A DNA stretch of 13,686 nt from Elusimicrobiota bacterium (GTDB taxonomy: Bacteria > Elusimicrobiota > Elusimicrobia > UBA1565 > JACRDR01): the NCBI GenBank assembly GCA_016212845.1, contig JACRDR010000287.1, forward strand, positions 1-13,686. The letters run 5' to 3'. Below the pieces are notes generated by a model that saw only the letters and a program-made list of their open reading frames with translations, was not told the origin of the DNA and searched no databases. Both the position numbers and the translations under genes were made by a program. Of this stretch, positions 12,928-13,686 are shown one piece after another. Positions within the stretch are counted from its first letter, which is position 1. Each line of letters begins with the position of its first letter.

Positions 12928-12941
12928 ATTAAATAGACGAG

Positions 12942-13686
<745 letters not shown>

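Overview
The window is gene-dense, high-GC bacterial chromosome (one 60-base line counted by hand, 9481-9540, is about 77% G+C). An island at about 5255-6430 is clearly lower (5881-6000 is 40% G+C by hand count). The host is a Gram-negative-type bacterium: there is a predicted outer-membrane beta-barrel, a lipoprotein and a periplasmic Cys-rich protein. The phylum cannot be read from the sequence. The gene mix would suit an Elusimicrobiota-like or other deep-branching lineage, but that is a guess.

Layout. (1) 1-3214, minus strand: a lipoate/pyruvate dehydrogenase operon, lipA > pdhA (E1 alpha) > pdhB (E1 beta) > E2, which runs off the left edge. Every junction overlaps (11, 4 and 1 bases), so lipoyl synthase is made together with the complex whose E2 lipoyl domain needs it. 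(2) 3248-5158, minus: a 636-residue Pro/Ala-rich protein with a Yip1-like five-helix membrane block and a poly-Arg tail. (3) 5255-6430, minus: the low-GC island, with a toxin-antitoxin pair and a small lipoprotein gene, bounded by inverted GTTAGGC/GCCTAAC heptamers that resemble integron attC core sites. (4) 6511-10404, minus: a tightly overlapping six-gene operon, cutA > FAD/NAD(P) oxidoreductase > maf > Cys-pair hypothetical > membrane histidine-kinase-like protein > flavin reductase. (5) 10524-10985, plus: an outer-membrane barrel gene behind four phased GTCAC repeats. (6) 10982-12211, minus: two Cys-motif membrane proteins. (7) 12268-12927, plus: a secreted eight-Cys protein. (8) 12942-13686, minus: the C-terminal half of pyruvate kinase, cut by the right edge.

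Pyruvate kinase makes pyruvate and the dehydrogenase turns it into acetyl-CoA, so both ends of the window belong to central carbon metabolism. The stretch between is house-cleaning, envelope and accessory functions.

The most striking signal is regulatory. Several genes that start transcription units have a sigma70-type -10 hexamer whose predicted +1 falls on, or one base before, the first base of the start codon (5158, 3214, 12211, 10524, and weakly 12268). This points to leaderless mRNAs, often with GTG starts. The second is a membrane kinase-like protein with an intact ATP site whose phospho-acceptor His appears to be Phe. No RNA genes, CRISPR arrays, insertion sequences or intergenic gaps over 300 bases were seen; the longest gap is 6307-6510.
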